Source of the DNA: Synechococcus sp. KORDI-52
Lineage (GTDB): Bacteria > Cyanobacteriota > Cyanobacteriia > PCC-6307 > Cyanobiaceae
Assembly (NCBI RefSeq): GCF_000737595.1
Contig: NZ_CP006271.1
Span: 1,550,001 to 1,614,000 of the forward strand
Reading direction: 5' to 3'
DNA: 64,000 nt
Positions 7,897 to 16,947 of the stretch are shown piece after piece. Every line of letters begins with the position of its first letter. Within the stretch, counting starts at the first letter, position 1. The translations under genes were made by a program, and so were the position numbers. Below the pieces are notes generated by a model that saw only the letters and a program-made list of their open reading frames with translations, was not told the DNA's origin and ran no database searches.

Positions 7897-8316
7897 ATGA
7901 AGGTTCTGCAATCCGTTCTGGCGTTGCTGTTTGTGGTGGTGCTGGGTTGTGCAACAACCTCAACGGCGTTTGCCGCAACGATTGAGGAGTCAGCCAGCGG
8001 AGATCTGATCGCCACGCTGGAAAAGGCGCGGGATGTGCGCGAGCAGGCGGACTTCAAGATCCGTGAAAACCTCAAACTGATGGCGTCCAGTTGTCTCTAT
8101 ATGAGTGATTCGTTGAAGGAGTTGATGGCTCTGGAGAATCAGTTTGAAGACCGCCAGATCGACGATTTCACGGTGGGAATGGCGGACGCCGTTGAACTGG
8201 AATTGCTCGATGAGGAGTCTCGGAAGATCAAAGCCCTTTACCGCAGGTCCCACTGTGATGATCCGATCATCCTGAGGGAACAATTGCGGCAGGCCGATCA
8301 ACATCGCAAGTCCTGA
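7897..8316 (+). CDS. secreted helical hypothetical protein, 139 aa
   Basis: Signal peptide at residues 1-28 (hydrophobic core LALLFVVVLGCA, ending AFAA). A lipobox-like GCAT is present but the following residues favour signal peptidase I. The mature part is helical and charged, with two Cys (SSCLYM, SHCDDP). Probably periplasmic. The upstream 180 bases are gene-free and should hold its promoter. No family recognised. Confidence 0.75.
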   Translation: MKVLQSVLALLFVVVLGCATTSTAFAATIEESASGDLIATLEKARDVREQADFKIRENLKLMASSCLYMSDSLKELMALENQFEDRQIDDFTVGMADAVELELLDEESRKIKALYRRSHCDDPIILREQLRQADQHRKS

Positions 8317-8425
8317 GCATCAGCCGCCTGCCGTTCCCTGTGATGGAGGGTGCGGCGGGGCTCAGGGCACCTGGGGCGGTGCAGATGGAGTGCCTTCGCA
8401 GGGGACAACCCGCTGAAAGCAGGGC

Positions 8426-8635
8426 TTGTGTGGCTGCGAACTGATTAACCTGAACCACCGCGCGTGGCTGATGACCATTCCCTTCGGCACGCCAGAGCCT
8501 TCTGACGGTCTGCTGAACAAGTCGGTGTCGTCCACACGACTGCGCTCCTGGTTGAATACACGTCTCCGCCAGCTCGCCTCGGGTCAGCGGATTCAGGATG
8601 CACGTGCCTTGCGCAGCGAATTTCTACTGGAGTGA
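8426..8635 (+). CDS. hypothetical protein, start uncertain
   Basis: Reading frame ending ARALRSEFLLE. The likelier start is the internal ATG at 8471 giving 54 residues, MTIPFGTPEPSDG. The C-terminal half is basic and helical. No clear ribosome site for either start. No family recognised. Confidence 0.4.
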   Translation: MCGCELINLNHRAWLMTIPFGTPEPSDGLLNKSVSSTRLRSWLNTRLRQLASGQRIQDARALRSEFLLE

Positions 8636-8646
8636 TCGTTCAGCGA

Positions 8647-9525
8647 TCAACCCAGCTCGAGGCAGGCCAGGCCATAAACGTTGCGGTCGTGGCCCTGGGG
8701 CATCACGCCCCTATACATCCGCACCGTTGAGGCCATGGGTTTGAAGCCCCTGGCGCTGAGGATGGATTTCGCGCTCGGGTTGTGGCCGGGGGTGTCGATC
8801 AGCACGACACCACTGTGGTGGTCCAAGGCGTTGTTCAGCAACAGTGAGGCCATGCCGGGATCTTCGGCGAGCCATGGGCCCACCCGCCATCCCTCGCCGA
8901 TCGGCAGCAGGCAGGGCCGAATGCGCACGTAGCCATGGCATTCCCCCTCGGCATCCCTGGCCACAAACACATGTCCTGACCTATGGCGAAGCCATAGGTC
9001 AAGGAAATGGGGCCGTGGGCTGATCTCATGACGTTCGTCGTAACGCTGAATCGCCTCGAGGGACACCTCGCTCAGGGGAACGACGGCAATGTCGCTGCGT
9101 TGGCTCGGGCTTGAGACCTGCGATGGATGATCGCTCCGGCACAACATCTGCTGGCGTTTGGTGATGCAGTCCTTCTGAAATCCGGCTTTTTCGTAGAAGT
9201 CCATCATCTGCACAGCTGCTTCAAGCCCGATGCACTGCACGCTGCTGAGGGTCTTCAAGGCGTGTTGCCAGAGGTGCCGGCCGATTCCCTGGCCCCGATG
9301 CTCCGGCTTCACCACGAACAGGCCGATGAAGGCGTAGGCGGGGGTGTAAGTCACCGCTGCGATGCAGCCCACCGGCGCGTTGTCCTGCCATGCCAACCAG
9401 ATCCCCTGGCGATCGGTGTTGGCGTAGATCTCAATATCGCCGACTCCCGGCGCGAAATCCTGCTCACGGGCCAGGTCCGTGACGACGTCGAGGTCGGATG
9501 GGGTGAAGGGTTTGATCTCCAGCAT
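8647..9525 (-). CDS. tandem GNAT-family N-acetyltransferase
   Basis: 292 residues with two GNAT-like halves. The first (about 1-135) has the acetyl-CoA loop VVKPEHRGQGIGRHLW followed by GLEAAVQMMDFYEKAGF, a complete canonical domain. The second half (145-285) has the fold pattern VFVARDAEGECHGYVRIR and a C-terminal ARGFKPM typical of motif B but a weak CoA loop, so it may be degenerate, as in two-domain YitI/Eis-like enzymes. Acceptor unknown. Monocistronic. Confidence 0.88.
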   Translation of the reverse strand: MLEIKPFTPSDLDVVTDLAREQDFAPGVGDIEIYANTDRQGIWLAWQDNAPVGCIAAVTYTPAYAFIGLFVVKPEHRGQGIGRHLWQHALKTLSSVQCIGLEAAVQMMDFYEKAGFQKDCITKRQQMLCRSDHPSQVSSPSQRSDIAVVPLSEVSLEAIQRYDERHEISPRPHFLDLWLRHRSGHVFVARDAEGECHGYVRIRPCLLPIGEGWRVGPWLAEDPGMASLLLNNALDHHSGVVLIDTPGHNPSAKSILSARGFKPMASTVRMYRGVMPQGHDRNVYGLACLELG

Positions 9526-9559
9526 CGGCAGCCCAACCCATCCCGTTTGCGCTCAACTC

Positions 9560-9744
9560 CGTCTTAACGCCTTCGGACGTTGATCTCCATCCCCCTCAGG
9601 GTCTGACCGTTGCCACCCAGGGGAGATCCGAACGGTTGCGGGCGGTCCTCCTCTTCCCGGTCCTGCCGTCCCGAGGCGAAGCTGAAGCGGGACGGATGTT
9701 CATGTGGGGACCAATCCCTGAGGCCCACCCCTCAGGGGTTTTTT
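9560..9744 (+). ncRNA. candidate structured non-coding RNA
   Basis: No open frame on either strand, but three successive hairpins: an ACCGTT/AACGGT stem near 9607-9638, a perfect seven-pair CGTCCCG/CGGGACG stem at 9667-9694 and a terminal stem with T6 at 9716-9744. A terminator with no gene before it on the plus strand implies a transcript ending here. I could not match it to 6S, SRP or tmRNA motifs. The 5' end is not defined. Confidence 0.4.
9716..9744 (+). terminator. intrinsic terminator
   Basis: CCCTGAGG pairs with CCTCAGGG around a six-base loop, followed by a G and T6. It has no upstream protein gene on its strand. Confidence 0.8.
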
Positions 9745-10222
9745 ATGACTTCTAGGTTCTGACCGTCGTCGGTCATTCTCTCTCGACCCATAGTTCAGAT
9801 TTGCAAGTTCGCATGCTTAAGGATGAGATGTTTCGCATTACCAGGACTAAGTATTGGGCCCGCGCAAGGTCAATCCACTGGTTCCGCTTCGCCGTTGTTT
9901 TTCCTTGCTCTTGAAGGAAGGTTTCTAGGTGAACCGTCTCATGGTTCAAGCAAGTTGTCCGCCGTTCAGCCCTCTCAACTGCTGGGGGTTCTATTGCGCC
10001 AAGTCGAGGAGTATCTTGGCAATACCTGGCGAAATGAGAAGCGTTATGATTGGAAGTTCAGTAGAAAATGCTTCTTTTAAGTACGGCTTGCGATGCGCCG
10101 CTAGCAGGCCCAGCATCACCAGATAGGTTGGTACCCAAAACTTTATAAAGCCCCATGTCGAAAATTTGCTGGCGATTTGAGTTGGGCAGGCTCAAGCATG
10201 AGTAACAGCTTGATGTTTGATT

Positions 10223-10369
10223 TTACCCTTCCTTTCCCAGCAGTTCCCGTAGCTTTGAAGCGGCATTGATCAGGTGCTTGGCTTCTCTTCTGCTGGTGGT
10301 TTCTTCTGCTCTTTGAAGCAGGCCCGCCATCGCTTGATTCAACTGGTCATCTGTTTGTTGGTAGTTCAT
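10223..10369 (-). CDS. small helical protein, 48 aa
   Basis: Starts MNYQQTDDQLNQAMAGLLQ and ends KLRELLGKEG. Amphipathic helix with alternating charges, no signal peptide. Codon use is regular in an otherwise empty AT-rich stretch. No family recognised. Confidence 0.55.
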   Translation of the reverse strand: MNYQQTDDQLNQAMAGLLQRAEETTSRREAKHLINAASKLRELLGKEG

Positions 10370-10903
10370 TTTTAATTCCGCGTTTCAGCAAATGTTCTTT
10401 TGTTGGCTTCGTGATGGGGTGCGTTTTGATGCCACCAAAGCTAGCTCTTCTATCGTTTTAAGGGTGGTTTTTGCTGTGTATGCGCAAAGGCTCATTTGTT
10501 GTATTAGTGAATCAGTGGCTTAAAGGGCTTGCTCCTCTAGCATTGTTTCTGACTTTCAGTTTTTTGCGGCGGTTGATGCTTTTGATTGGAGCGTTGCAAG
10601 CCTTATGGTTTGGATCGCTAGGGTTGATGTCTGTATAGTCTGCTGTTGATTGATCTATTCCTTGGGCTGCCTTTCAAGCTTTTGCTTTTGAGGATGTTTG
10701 TCAGCATTCCTCAGGTATGTGTTTTAGGAGCTGGAGGTTGTACCGATCGTGCGGCTCCCGGCGAGTGTTTAAAGCGGCGTCAAATCATTGCCGTGAATTG
10801 GTTGAACGTGGCTGGGGCAATGTGTGTTGACGAAGACATAACCGATTTGACAGCGCAACCCCGCCATTGCTGACGGGGTCAAGGAGTTGGCGCAGATTTT
10901 CGC
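10370..10903. other. gene-poor AT-rich stretch
   Basis: T-rich sequence without a supportable gene. A 75-codon frame at 10646-10873 has no ribosome site and irregular composition, so it is not called. Confidence 0.45.
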
Positions 10904-11455
10904 TTAGTCCTCCATGTTCATGCAGGTTTCAGAGAAAGCCATGCAAGTCACCCCAGTCATCAAGTTCGGGAGGCGGATTGGAAGCGCAGGCATGACATGG
11001 CTAGGTTGCACATAAGGGCGAGGCATGATCGGTCTCACCCCAAGAGCGTCGCGGCAGCTTTTGGGCAACACGTTGTAGAGGCCTTTTTCCTTTCTTGCTG
11101 CGCAGAGCTCGGCCCAGTCGCTTCGCTTCATGCAGGCTGGCAACAAAGCCATGCATGTAGGACCCTCGTGGTCATCCGGCAGGAAGTGTGTTCCAGGATC
11201 AGCGTAGACATGGCTACGGGAGCTGATTGCATCTTGGCAACTCTTGGGCCATGGGTGGTGCATCGGGTAGGTCGATCGGCAGTGGTTGGCCCACTGTTGT
11301 TTGGTCATGCACCCGGGCTTCAAGGCGCGGCAGGCAGGTCCGCGATAACCCTCTGGTAAGAACCGGGTGGTGCCAGTGGCGTGGGCCTGATCCGCTGGAG
11401 CGAGCAGCAGCAAAGCCTGAAAGGGAAGCACAACCAGAAGATGTCTTGGTGCCAT
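10904..11455 (-). CDS. secreted cysteine-repeat protein
   Basis: Start taken at MAPRHLLVVLPF so that a signal peptide (to about ADQAHA) is at the N-terminus; the frame remains open upstream to 11572. The mature part holds two full repeats of about 50 residues: FLPEGYRGPACRALKPGCM ... WANHC ... PKSCQDA, and FLPDDHEGPTCMALLPACM ... WAELC ... PKSCRDA, then a third truncated copy (GVTCMAFSETCM) at the end. Each full repeat has four Cys, suggesting two disulfides per unit. Function unknown; no family recognised. Confidence 0.75.
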   Translation of the reverse strand: MAPRHLLVVLPFQALLLLAPADQAHATGTTRFLPEGYRGPACRALKPGCMTKQQWANHCRSTYPMHHPWPKSCQDAISSRSHVYADPGTHFLPDDHEGPTCMALLPACMKRSDWAELCAARKEKGLYNVLPKSCRDALGVRPIMPRPYVQPSHVMPALPIRLPNLMTGVTCMAFSETCMNMED

Positions 11456-11888
11456 GGTTTGCGTTGGGTGTTTGGACTGCGTTGTCGGGCGGATCGTTGG
11501 GCTGTGCCTTCCCGATATCAACACGATCGATGCGTTCAGTCGGTCAGTTGATGACCCCAGACAAAGCTGCATGTGAGCTGGATCACACCCCAGCAGTTGT
11601 ATTCAACTGGCCTGCTCTGTAGGCAGCTCAGTTGAGTGATGTCGTCTTTGAGAAGTATTTGCTTAGAAGCTCACGCCCAGGTGCTAACCCACAAGCCTGT
11701 CCTCTTCTTCCGTGATCAGGAACGTGTCTGGCCAGTCGAGCAGGAGCTTCACCACCAAGTGCTCACTGAGGCCTTTCACTCCCCTGGACAGTCATTGCTT
11801 CATAACGACAGGGTTGCTTGCATGGAGTTCTGCTCAGTGTGAAGCCTTGATTCGTGGCAGACCATTCACATCTTTGTTCGCCTCATAA

Positions 11889-12287
11889 ATGCTTGGATTA
11901 ATATTTCTTATTCCAGCATTTGTTGTTTTTGGATTGGGATTTCTTCTCTCAATCGTCGCTCTTTGCTTTTTGGGGCGAATTGGACCATGTCGAGTCACGA
12001 GTGATTCGACTTGCTTCCTGATGATTGTTTTAGGTGTTTTCGTCTGGTTGGTATTGGTTTCATCAATCCCCATTGGAAACCTTCTGCGAAACTACGAAGA
12101 GGCGTTTCAAGGACTTTTACGATCTTCATTCCTGGTTGGATTGACACCCATAGCTGCACTTCCTGCACTTATGCTTTATGGGCCTGGAAAAAGTGATGCT
12201 TGTCAGCGGTTCATGCCGCTTGCGTGTTGTTCTGATTCCAGTCAAAGCAGCGATGGAGTGCACTTTCGGGGGAGGCTTGTTTCATAG
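11889..12287 (+). CDS. hypothetical membrane protein, 132 aa
   Basis: Three predicted membrane segments (about 3-30, 43-65, 80-98). The frame is AT-richer than neighbours. No clear ribosome site and the last 30 residues look non-conserved. No family recognised. Confidence 0.45.
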   Translation: MLGLIFLIPAFVVFGLGFLLSIVALCFLGRIGPCRVTSDSTCFLMIVLGVFVWLVLVSSIPIGNLLRNYEEAFQGLLRSSFLVGLTPIAALPALMLYGPGKSDACQRFMPLACCSDSSQSSDGVHFRGRLVS

Positions 12288-12580
12288 CAAGACATCAGGC
12301 TCCTCTTCAATAAAAATTTTTCTCCAATTTGTTTTCAAGGCCGACCAGATCGCGCCAGCACAAGTACCACTTCAGAATAATCAGCTGCCCTTAGATGTCT
12401 CGCTGTCGGTAACACCTCCTTCTGCCAGATAAGGGAAGATTTTTTACTGGATTGGGTCGAAAAGCTGCTCGCCGGTCGTGCTGTACATCAATTTCCCAGG
12501 ATGGGTGCAACTCCCGGTCTGAAAGCCTTGTCCGCAAGGGGTTTTCGCTGTGATGGCCAGGCGTCAGCCAGCGCGAGGGA
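12288..12580. other. intergenic stretch, no feature seen
   Basis: No supportable gene or strong hairpin terminator between the membrane protein and the stop of the gamma-glutamyltransferase gene. Confidence 0.4.
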
Positions 12581-14353
12581 TCAGGGCAGGGCCAGAGCTG
12601 TTCCCTCGCGGCGTGGATCAGCCGCCCCCTCCCAGACACCATTGAACCTTTGCACCAAAGCGGTGCCGCTGCCGATGCTTTGACGCCGCAGTGTCGCCTC
12701 TGTTGTGATCCGCCCCATAGGGATCGGCCACGGCAACGGAGGGTCGTTTTCCAGAACCAACATGCTGCCCCGCCGGGACAGATGGGGCAGGGCCACCGCC
12801 CGAGCTGGTGTTTCGTTCCAGGCCAGTGACGCCAGCAGCACACGGCTGAGCAGATGGGGGATGCTGCGGCCGCCGGGGCTGCCGAGGGCCAGCACCGGTT
12901 GGCCGTTGTGAAACACCAGCGTCGGTGCCATGGATGACATCGGTCTCCGTCCAGGCAAGCGGCGGTTCGCCACCGGTTTGCCGCCAAGGCTGGGCCTGAA
13001 GGAGAAGTCGGTGAGCTGATTGTTCATCACCATGCCGGCCACCAGGTGGCGACTCCCGAAGATCGTCTCCACCGAGGAGGTATAGGAGACGATGTTGCCG
13101 TCGCCGTCCACGATCGTGATCTGGCTGGTGCCCTGCTCGATGCTCTGATCCGGTTTGCCAAACGGATACCTCTCGATTCCTGGGGGTAGCCCGGGTGCTG
13201 GCCCTGCGCCATCGGTATGCTGCAGCGCTCTGGCTCGGGTCGTGATGTAAGCGGGATCCAGCAGGGCTGCGGTAGGGACCGCTCCATCGCGAGGGTCGTG
13301 CACCCAGTAGAGGCGGTCGGTATCGGCCCAGGCCTGGGTGCGGGCCAGCAGCGTCCAGATCTGCGGCTCGCCAGCGCTGGTGCCGAGCAGGTTGGTGCTC
13401 TGATTGAGCAGGGCCAGCGTTTGCAGAAGGGCCAGCCCGCCACTGCTGGGGGGTGGCATGGTGCAGATCCGATGTTGCAACTGTTGGCTGCAGAGGGGGG
13501 CGCGCCGGACCACGGCATAGCTGGCGAGATCGTCGGGGCTCCAGCCTCGGAAGTTGGGCTCGTTGGTTTGCAGGGCGTTGATCCGGCGAAGGATTTGCTG
13601 CGCTAACGGGCCTTGATAGAAGGCCCTGCCACCGCCGTTGGCCAGCAGCTGGAGGGTCCGGCCCAGGGCGGGGTTGCGGAAGGGTTGATCCGCAGGAGGT
13701 GGATTGCCGCCGGGCAGGTAGAGCGCCTGAAATTCAGGGCTGTGGCTGACGCCGAAACGCTGGGCGAGACGAATGGAGCGCAGCAACCGCGGGCTGGGCC
13801 GGAAGCCGGAATTGGCCAGCCGGATCGCCGGTTGCAGGGTTCGGGCCCAGGGCAGATTGCCGTGGGTTTGATGGGCGTCCCAGAGCAGGGCCACAGTGCC
13901 CGGAATTCCGATGGCGGTGGCCTGGGTGGTGGCCTGCTGCCAGGGCAGGGGATCACCGGAGGTGTCGATCAGGTCGTCAGGCCGGCTGCGTTCGGGCGCC
14001 ATTTCACGGCCATCCAGCACCTCAAGGTGGCGCTGTTCTTCATCCCAGTAAAGGAGAAAACCCCCGCCAGCGAGTCCGGAACTCTGCGGTTCGACCACCG
14101 CCAGCACCGCCTGCGCCGTGATCAGGGCATCGATGGCGTTGCCACCGTCCTTCAGAACCGTCAGGGCCGCCCTGCTGGCCAGGGGATTGGCGGTCACCAC
14201 AACCGCTGATCCCCTGGCCGTGGAGATGCCCGTGCGGCGAGGGTCGGTCGATTCCGGATCATCGCGGCTGATCGGTGCCGCCATGACTGGGCTGCAGCTG
14301 CAGAGGCTCAACGCCAGCAGCAGCGATCTGAGCAGAGGGAATTGGCGCCGCAC
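12581..14353 (-). CDS. ggt: gamma-glutamyltransferase
   Basis: 590-residue Ntn-hydrolase that cleaves the gamma-glutamyl bond of glutathione in the periplasm. N-terminal export signal about 1-26 (LLLALSLCSC, possibly a lipobox). Large subunit: GGNAIDALITAQAVLAVVEP and SGLAGGGFLLYWD are family hallmarks. The autocleavage site and catalytic Thr is T409 in QGTSQITIVDGDGN; the small subunit then carries SSMAPT and GSPGGRSIPH of the substrate pocket. Length matches the family. It is downstream of the 190-aa secreted protein on the same strand, 41 bases away, perhaps one transcript. Confidence 0.95.
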   Translation of the reverse strand: MRRQFPLLRSLLLALSLCSCSPVMAAPISRDDPESTDPRRTGISTARGSAVVVTANPLASRAALTVLKDGGNAIDALITAQAVLAVVEPQSSGLAGGGFLLYWDEEQRHLEVLDGREMAPERSRPDDLIDTSGDPLPWQQATTQATAIGIPGTVALLWDAHQTHGNLPWARTLQPAIRLANSGFRPSPRLLRSIRLAQRFGVSHSPEFQALYLPGGNPPPADQPFRNPALGRTLQLLANGGGRAFYQGPLAQQILRRINALQTNEPNFRGWSPDDLASYAVVRRAPLCSQQLQHRICTMPPPSSGGLALLQTLALLNQSTNLLGTSAGEPQIWTLLARTQAWADTDRLYWVHDPRDGAVPTAALLDPAYITTRARALQHTDGAGPAPGLPPGIERYPFGKPDQSIEQGTSQITIVDGDGNIVSYTSSVETIFGSRHLVAGMVMNNQLTDFSFRPSLGGKPVANRRLPGRRPMSSMAPTLVFHNGQPVLALGSPGGRSIPHLLSRVLLASLAWNETPARAVALPHLSRRGSMLVLENDPPLPWPIPMGRITTEATLRRQSIGSGTALVQRFNGVWEGAADPRREGTALALP

Positions 14354-14394
14354 GCAGAGACGTTGGTGTCCGCCACCAGCTTGGCTGCAGCGGT

Positions 14395-14967
14395 TCAGGG
14401 CGTTGGCTTCAGCAACGTCTCGAGATAAGGCTTGAGCTGAAACACCCGTTCATTGCGGTAGGTGATGTCGGCGATATGCCATTGGCCTGCCCCGTCGTGT
14501 TTCAGTTGGTACACCAAGCGGCGCGGTGTTCCGCTGGCTGGGTTCCGCAGACCCGCCTGCACGTCCACCGCCGCTTGGATGCTGTTCCCCTGAGCTTCGC
14601 TGCAGCCGGTAACGGCCGCCCCGAAGGTCCGGACCTGGGTGTTGCTGAAGACGTCGAAGTCGAGGTATCGACCATCCTGTGCCGGGGTGAGTTGCCGGGC
14701 CTTCAGCAGCAGGTTGAAGAGCTCGGGCGTGAAGCGGTCGCTCTGGCTGGCCAGCCCAGCAGCTGGGCTGTTCGGTTGGGCCATGCGCTGCAACTGCCAG
14801 CGGTAGAGGCCATCAAGCTGATGGCGTACACCCTTCGGACAGGTCAAGTTCAGTGGTGATGCGGCTGCTGGAGCATCAACGGCGACCAGGCTGGCAGCGA
14901 GCAGCGGCAGCACGGCGGCAATTCGGCTGACAGCATTCTTTTGTCTTGTGATGTGTGCAGGAACCAT
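14395..14967 (-). CDS. secreted DUF3828-like protein
   Basis: 190 residues. Signal peptide to about residue 36 (DAPAAASP). The mature protein has a DRFTPELFNLLLKARQL helix followed by a beta-rich part with YLDFDVF, RRLVYQLKHDGAGQWHIADI and YRNERVFQLKPYLETLL, the order seen in DUF3828 proteins. Two Cys may form a disulfide. It starts close after the terminator at 14971-15000 on the same strand. Function unknown. Confidence 0.72.
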   Translation of the reverse strand: MVPAHITRQKNAVSRIAAVLPLLAASLVAVDAPAAASPLNLTCPKGVRHQLDGLYRWQLQRMAQPNSPAAGLASQSDRFTPELFNLLLKARQLTPAQDGRYLDFDVFSNTQVRTFGAAVTGCSEAQGNSIQAAVDVQAGLRNPASGTPRRLVYQLKHDGAGQWHIADITYRNERVFQLKPYLETLLKPTP

Positions 14968-14970
14968 TGC

Positions 14971-15000
14971 AAAAAAAAGAGCCGGCCCCTCAGCCCGCTC
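14971..15000 (-). terminator. intrinsic terminator (minus strand)
   Basis: On the minus strand GAGCGGG pairs with CCGGCTC followed by T8. It probably ends the transcript of the 65-aa gene at 15095-15292. Confidence 0.7.
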
Positions 15001-15094
15001 CTGCTAGACGCATTGAAGGCCTCCAAGCCTTCAACTCAACAGTGGCTCAGCTGCTCGCAGAGAGGTAGCTTCTCGAACGCTTCTCAGGTAACTC

Positions 15095-15292
15095 TCAGGC
15101 ATGGAATTGGGGCCTGTGCCGATCAAGCTTGTTCTGAAGCTGAATGTCTTGACTTAAGGACTTTTTAGGACGAGATGTATCCGCAGGCCCACCTACGGGA
15201 TACATCGCCATCCTGTCTAAGAACTTACAGAGAAAAGGTTCGCCAAGAGCCCATTCTTCGGGAACCAAGCGTGCATGCGGGAAGAACTTCAT
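15095..15292 (-). CDS. small basic hypothetical protein, 65 aa
   Basis: Starts MKFFPHARLVPEEWALGEPF; AGGGAG lies 11 bases upstream. A TTG three codons earlier is an alternative. C-terminus is rich in Gln, Lys and His. A terminator follows about 95 bases after the stop. No family recognised. Confidence 0.55.
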   Translation of the reverse strand: MKFFPHARLVPEEWALGEPFLCKFLDRMAMYPVGGPADTSRPKKSLSQDIQLQNKLDRHRPQFHA

Positions 15293-15400
15293 GCTGTGCA
15301 ATCTCCCTTAACAAGGGGTGGTTGCGCAAAGTTTGAGAGGGGTCGGTCTCGCGTTGATGTGCAGGACGTTGGGCCTCATTGGGCTTCACTGGCCGCTCAC

Positions 15401-15425
15401 AAAAAAGCCCTGCTTTTGGCAGGGC
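15401..15425 (-). terminator. intrinsic terminator (minus strand)
   Basis: GCCCTGC and GCAGGGC arms with five-base loop; the A6 on the left becomes T6 on the minus strand. It lies 33 bases after the stop of the small membrane protein at 15458-15640. Confidence 0.85.
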
Positions 15426-15457
15426 GTTAAAAGATGGCTTGTTTGGGGCTGATTGGA

Positions 15458-15640
15458 TCAGAGGCCGAGGAATTTTGCGGGGATGCCATCGAGGCTGTTG
15501 TTTCCCAGCATCTGGAAGATGACGTTGATCAGCATGCCTCCGATGTGGAAGGCTCCGACCAGAGCCAAGCCCCGCCAGAGCTTCTCAAAGGCCGCTGGGG
15601 GCTGGTTGTTCACCCAGGTGCCGGATCCGCTGGTCATCAC
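15458..15640 (-). CDS. small membrane protein, 60 aa
   Basis: Begins M(M)TSGSGTWVNNQPPAAFE, then one membrane helix LALVGAFHIGGMLINVIFQM. The arrangement of a short polar N-terminus followed by a single helix resembles small photosynthetic-membrane subunits, but I recognise no named family. Own terminator follows. Confidence 0.7.
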   Translation of the reverse strand: MMTSGSGTWVNNQPPAAFEKLWRGLALVGAFHIGGMLINVIFQMLGNNSLDGIPAKFLGL

Positions 15641-15707
15641 TTGATCGCAACTTGGATCACGCTGGCGCTAATAGGTGCAGAGGGCCAGCACTCGTTACTG
15701 AGATTCA

Positions 15708-15977
15708 TCAGCGCAAGGGCGGCGAGCAGCGACGCCAACCTGTTTTCAGCATCGTGTTCCAGGCCTCGATGGCGTTGTGCCTGAGCATCCGCCGACGGGT
15801 CTGGGGCACAGGTGGCCTGGGCGGTATCCAGCTGTAGGTGCGCACCGCGATCCACTGGGCGTGGGCGCTGGCAGCGTCTGGCTTGAACTGCACCACTTTC
15901 TGCTGTTCAGGGCTGACCAGCCAGCCTTCGCCACCTGGCTTTGACGGCGGTTCGTGGGTGGCGCTGTAACGGGGCAA
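15708..15977 (-). CDS. DUF1651 family protein
   Basis: 89 residues. GEGWLVSPEQQKVVQFKPD, then RTYSWIPPRPPVPQTRRR and a C-terminal ML..NAIEAWNTMLKTGWRR are the DUF1651 pattern, a short soluble family found almost only in Prochlorococcus and marine Synechococcus. Function unknown. Separate from the 60-aa gene by 67 bases; possibly the same transcript. Confidence 0.8.
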   Translation of the reverse strand: MPRYSATHEPPSKPGGEGWLVSPEQQKVVQFKPDAASAHAQWIAVRTYSWIPPRPPVPQTRRRMLRHNAIEAWNTMLKTGWRRCSPPLR

Positions 15978-16651
15978 AGTGGGTGGGGCGACGACAACAG
16001 AAGACAGCTCTGCAAAGCACCTGCTGCCGGAGCGATGCCCCGGTCAAGGATGGCGAATCTCAGCTGAGGGGGTGGGCCGGATCGAGGGAGAAGCGCTCAG
16101 ATCGCCGGATCACAAGGGTGATTGGGTCTTGTGAGCTTGATGCTGATGCACAGCTGCTGCAGATCAGGTGGAGCATCGATGGCGTGGAGCGTCACCGGCT
16201 CCCTGCGTTCAATCAACGCCACGGCACCACAGCAGAAGGATCAGTGTGAATTGATCCCCGTGAAGTTTTCGTCACTTTTGAAGAGGCTCGCCACCTCCCC
16301 AACCCTGTCAGGTGCTCTTAATGGCTCGAATGATTCTGATCTCGAGGGGCGACATCAAGCCCTGATCGAGGCAATGTGATCGTGCTGACTCAGGACGACG
16401 GTTCATCAACCACTGGCTTTTGATGATTTCATCTTTAGCAAGCAATTTATTGGTTAGGCAGCGCGGATCAGCGTGTTGTGCTCAGCAGCAAGGTTGGAAA
16501 TATTTACCTCAATTAGGCTTGGCGGACCTTCGCGCCGTTAGGGTCATTGTTTGTATGGTTTTAGGCGATTACCGATCAGGCTGTATCCCTGCATCCCTAT
16601 TTCAAGATGAAGCCTGGCTGTGAATCTTCGTTCAGAGATAGGTGTGGTCAG
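15978..16651. other. intergenic region without a supportable gene
   Basis: Several frames of 60-100 codons exist (for example 15941-16249 and 16420-16623) but none has a ribosome site, recognisable motif or regular codon use. The right end probably held the lost 5' part of the monooxygenase remnant. Confidence 0.4.
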
Positions 16652-16923
16652 ATGGTTTCACAGACAGGTGCAGAGAAGGGATGCATTAACTATGGAATTT
16701 CTTTTTTTGGGCAAATAGTTTTTGCCGAGAGTCGTATGTCAATGCTGAGGCAGCCTGGCTTCAACTGAACAATGTCGATGGATTGTTGAATCAGGCCTTG
16801 CAGTTTGCTGATATGTTCCGACTTGAAATTCATGGCAATTCTGAACAATTAGAGATCCTGAAAGATGTTGTTTATCCATTTCATCCTGATCTCTTCACGC
16901 TTGAAAAGGGCTGCAGGGATTAA
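16652..16923 (+). pseudogene. frameshifted antibiotic-biosynthesis-monooxygenase-like remnant
   Basis: Reading from ATG at 16652 gives MVSQTGAEKGCINYGISFF and then QIVFAES; one base must be skipped near 16733 to continue in the next frame as YVNAEAAWLQLNNVDGLL, then FRLEIHGNSEQLEIL and HPDLFTLEKGCRD. This is the order of ABM-type dimeric alpha/beta-barrel proteins (EKGC.NY, E.Y....A...H, EIHG, FTLE.G). The first beta strand (about 25 residues) is missing upstream. A decayed gene, or a sequencing error plus a lost start. Confidence 0.6.
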
Positions 16924-16947
16924 AGACGGGATCGCCACTTAAAAGTC

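Noticed and set aside
9823-10126. Two overlapping plus-strand frames of 65-85 codons.
   Set aside because: No ribosome site, irregular composition and no motif.
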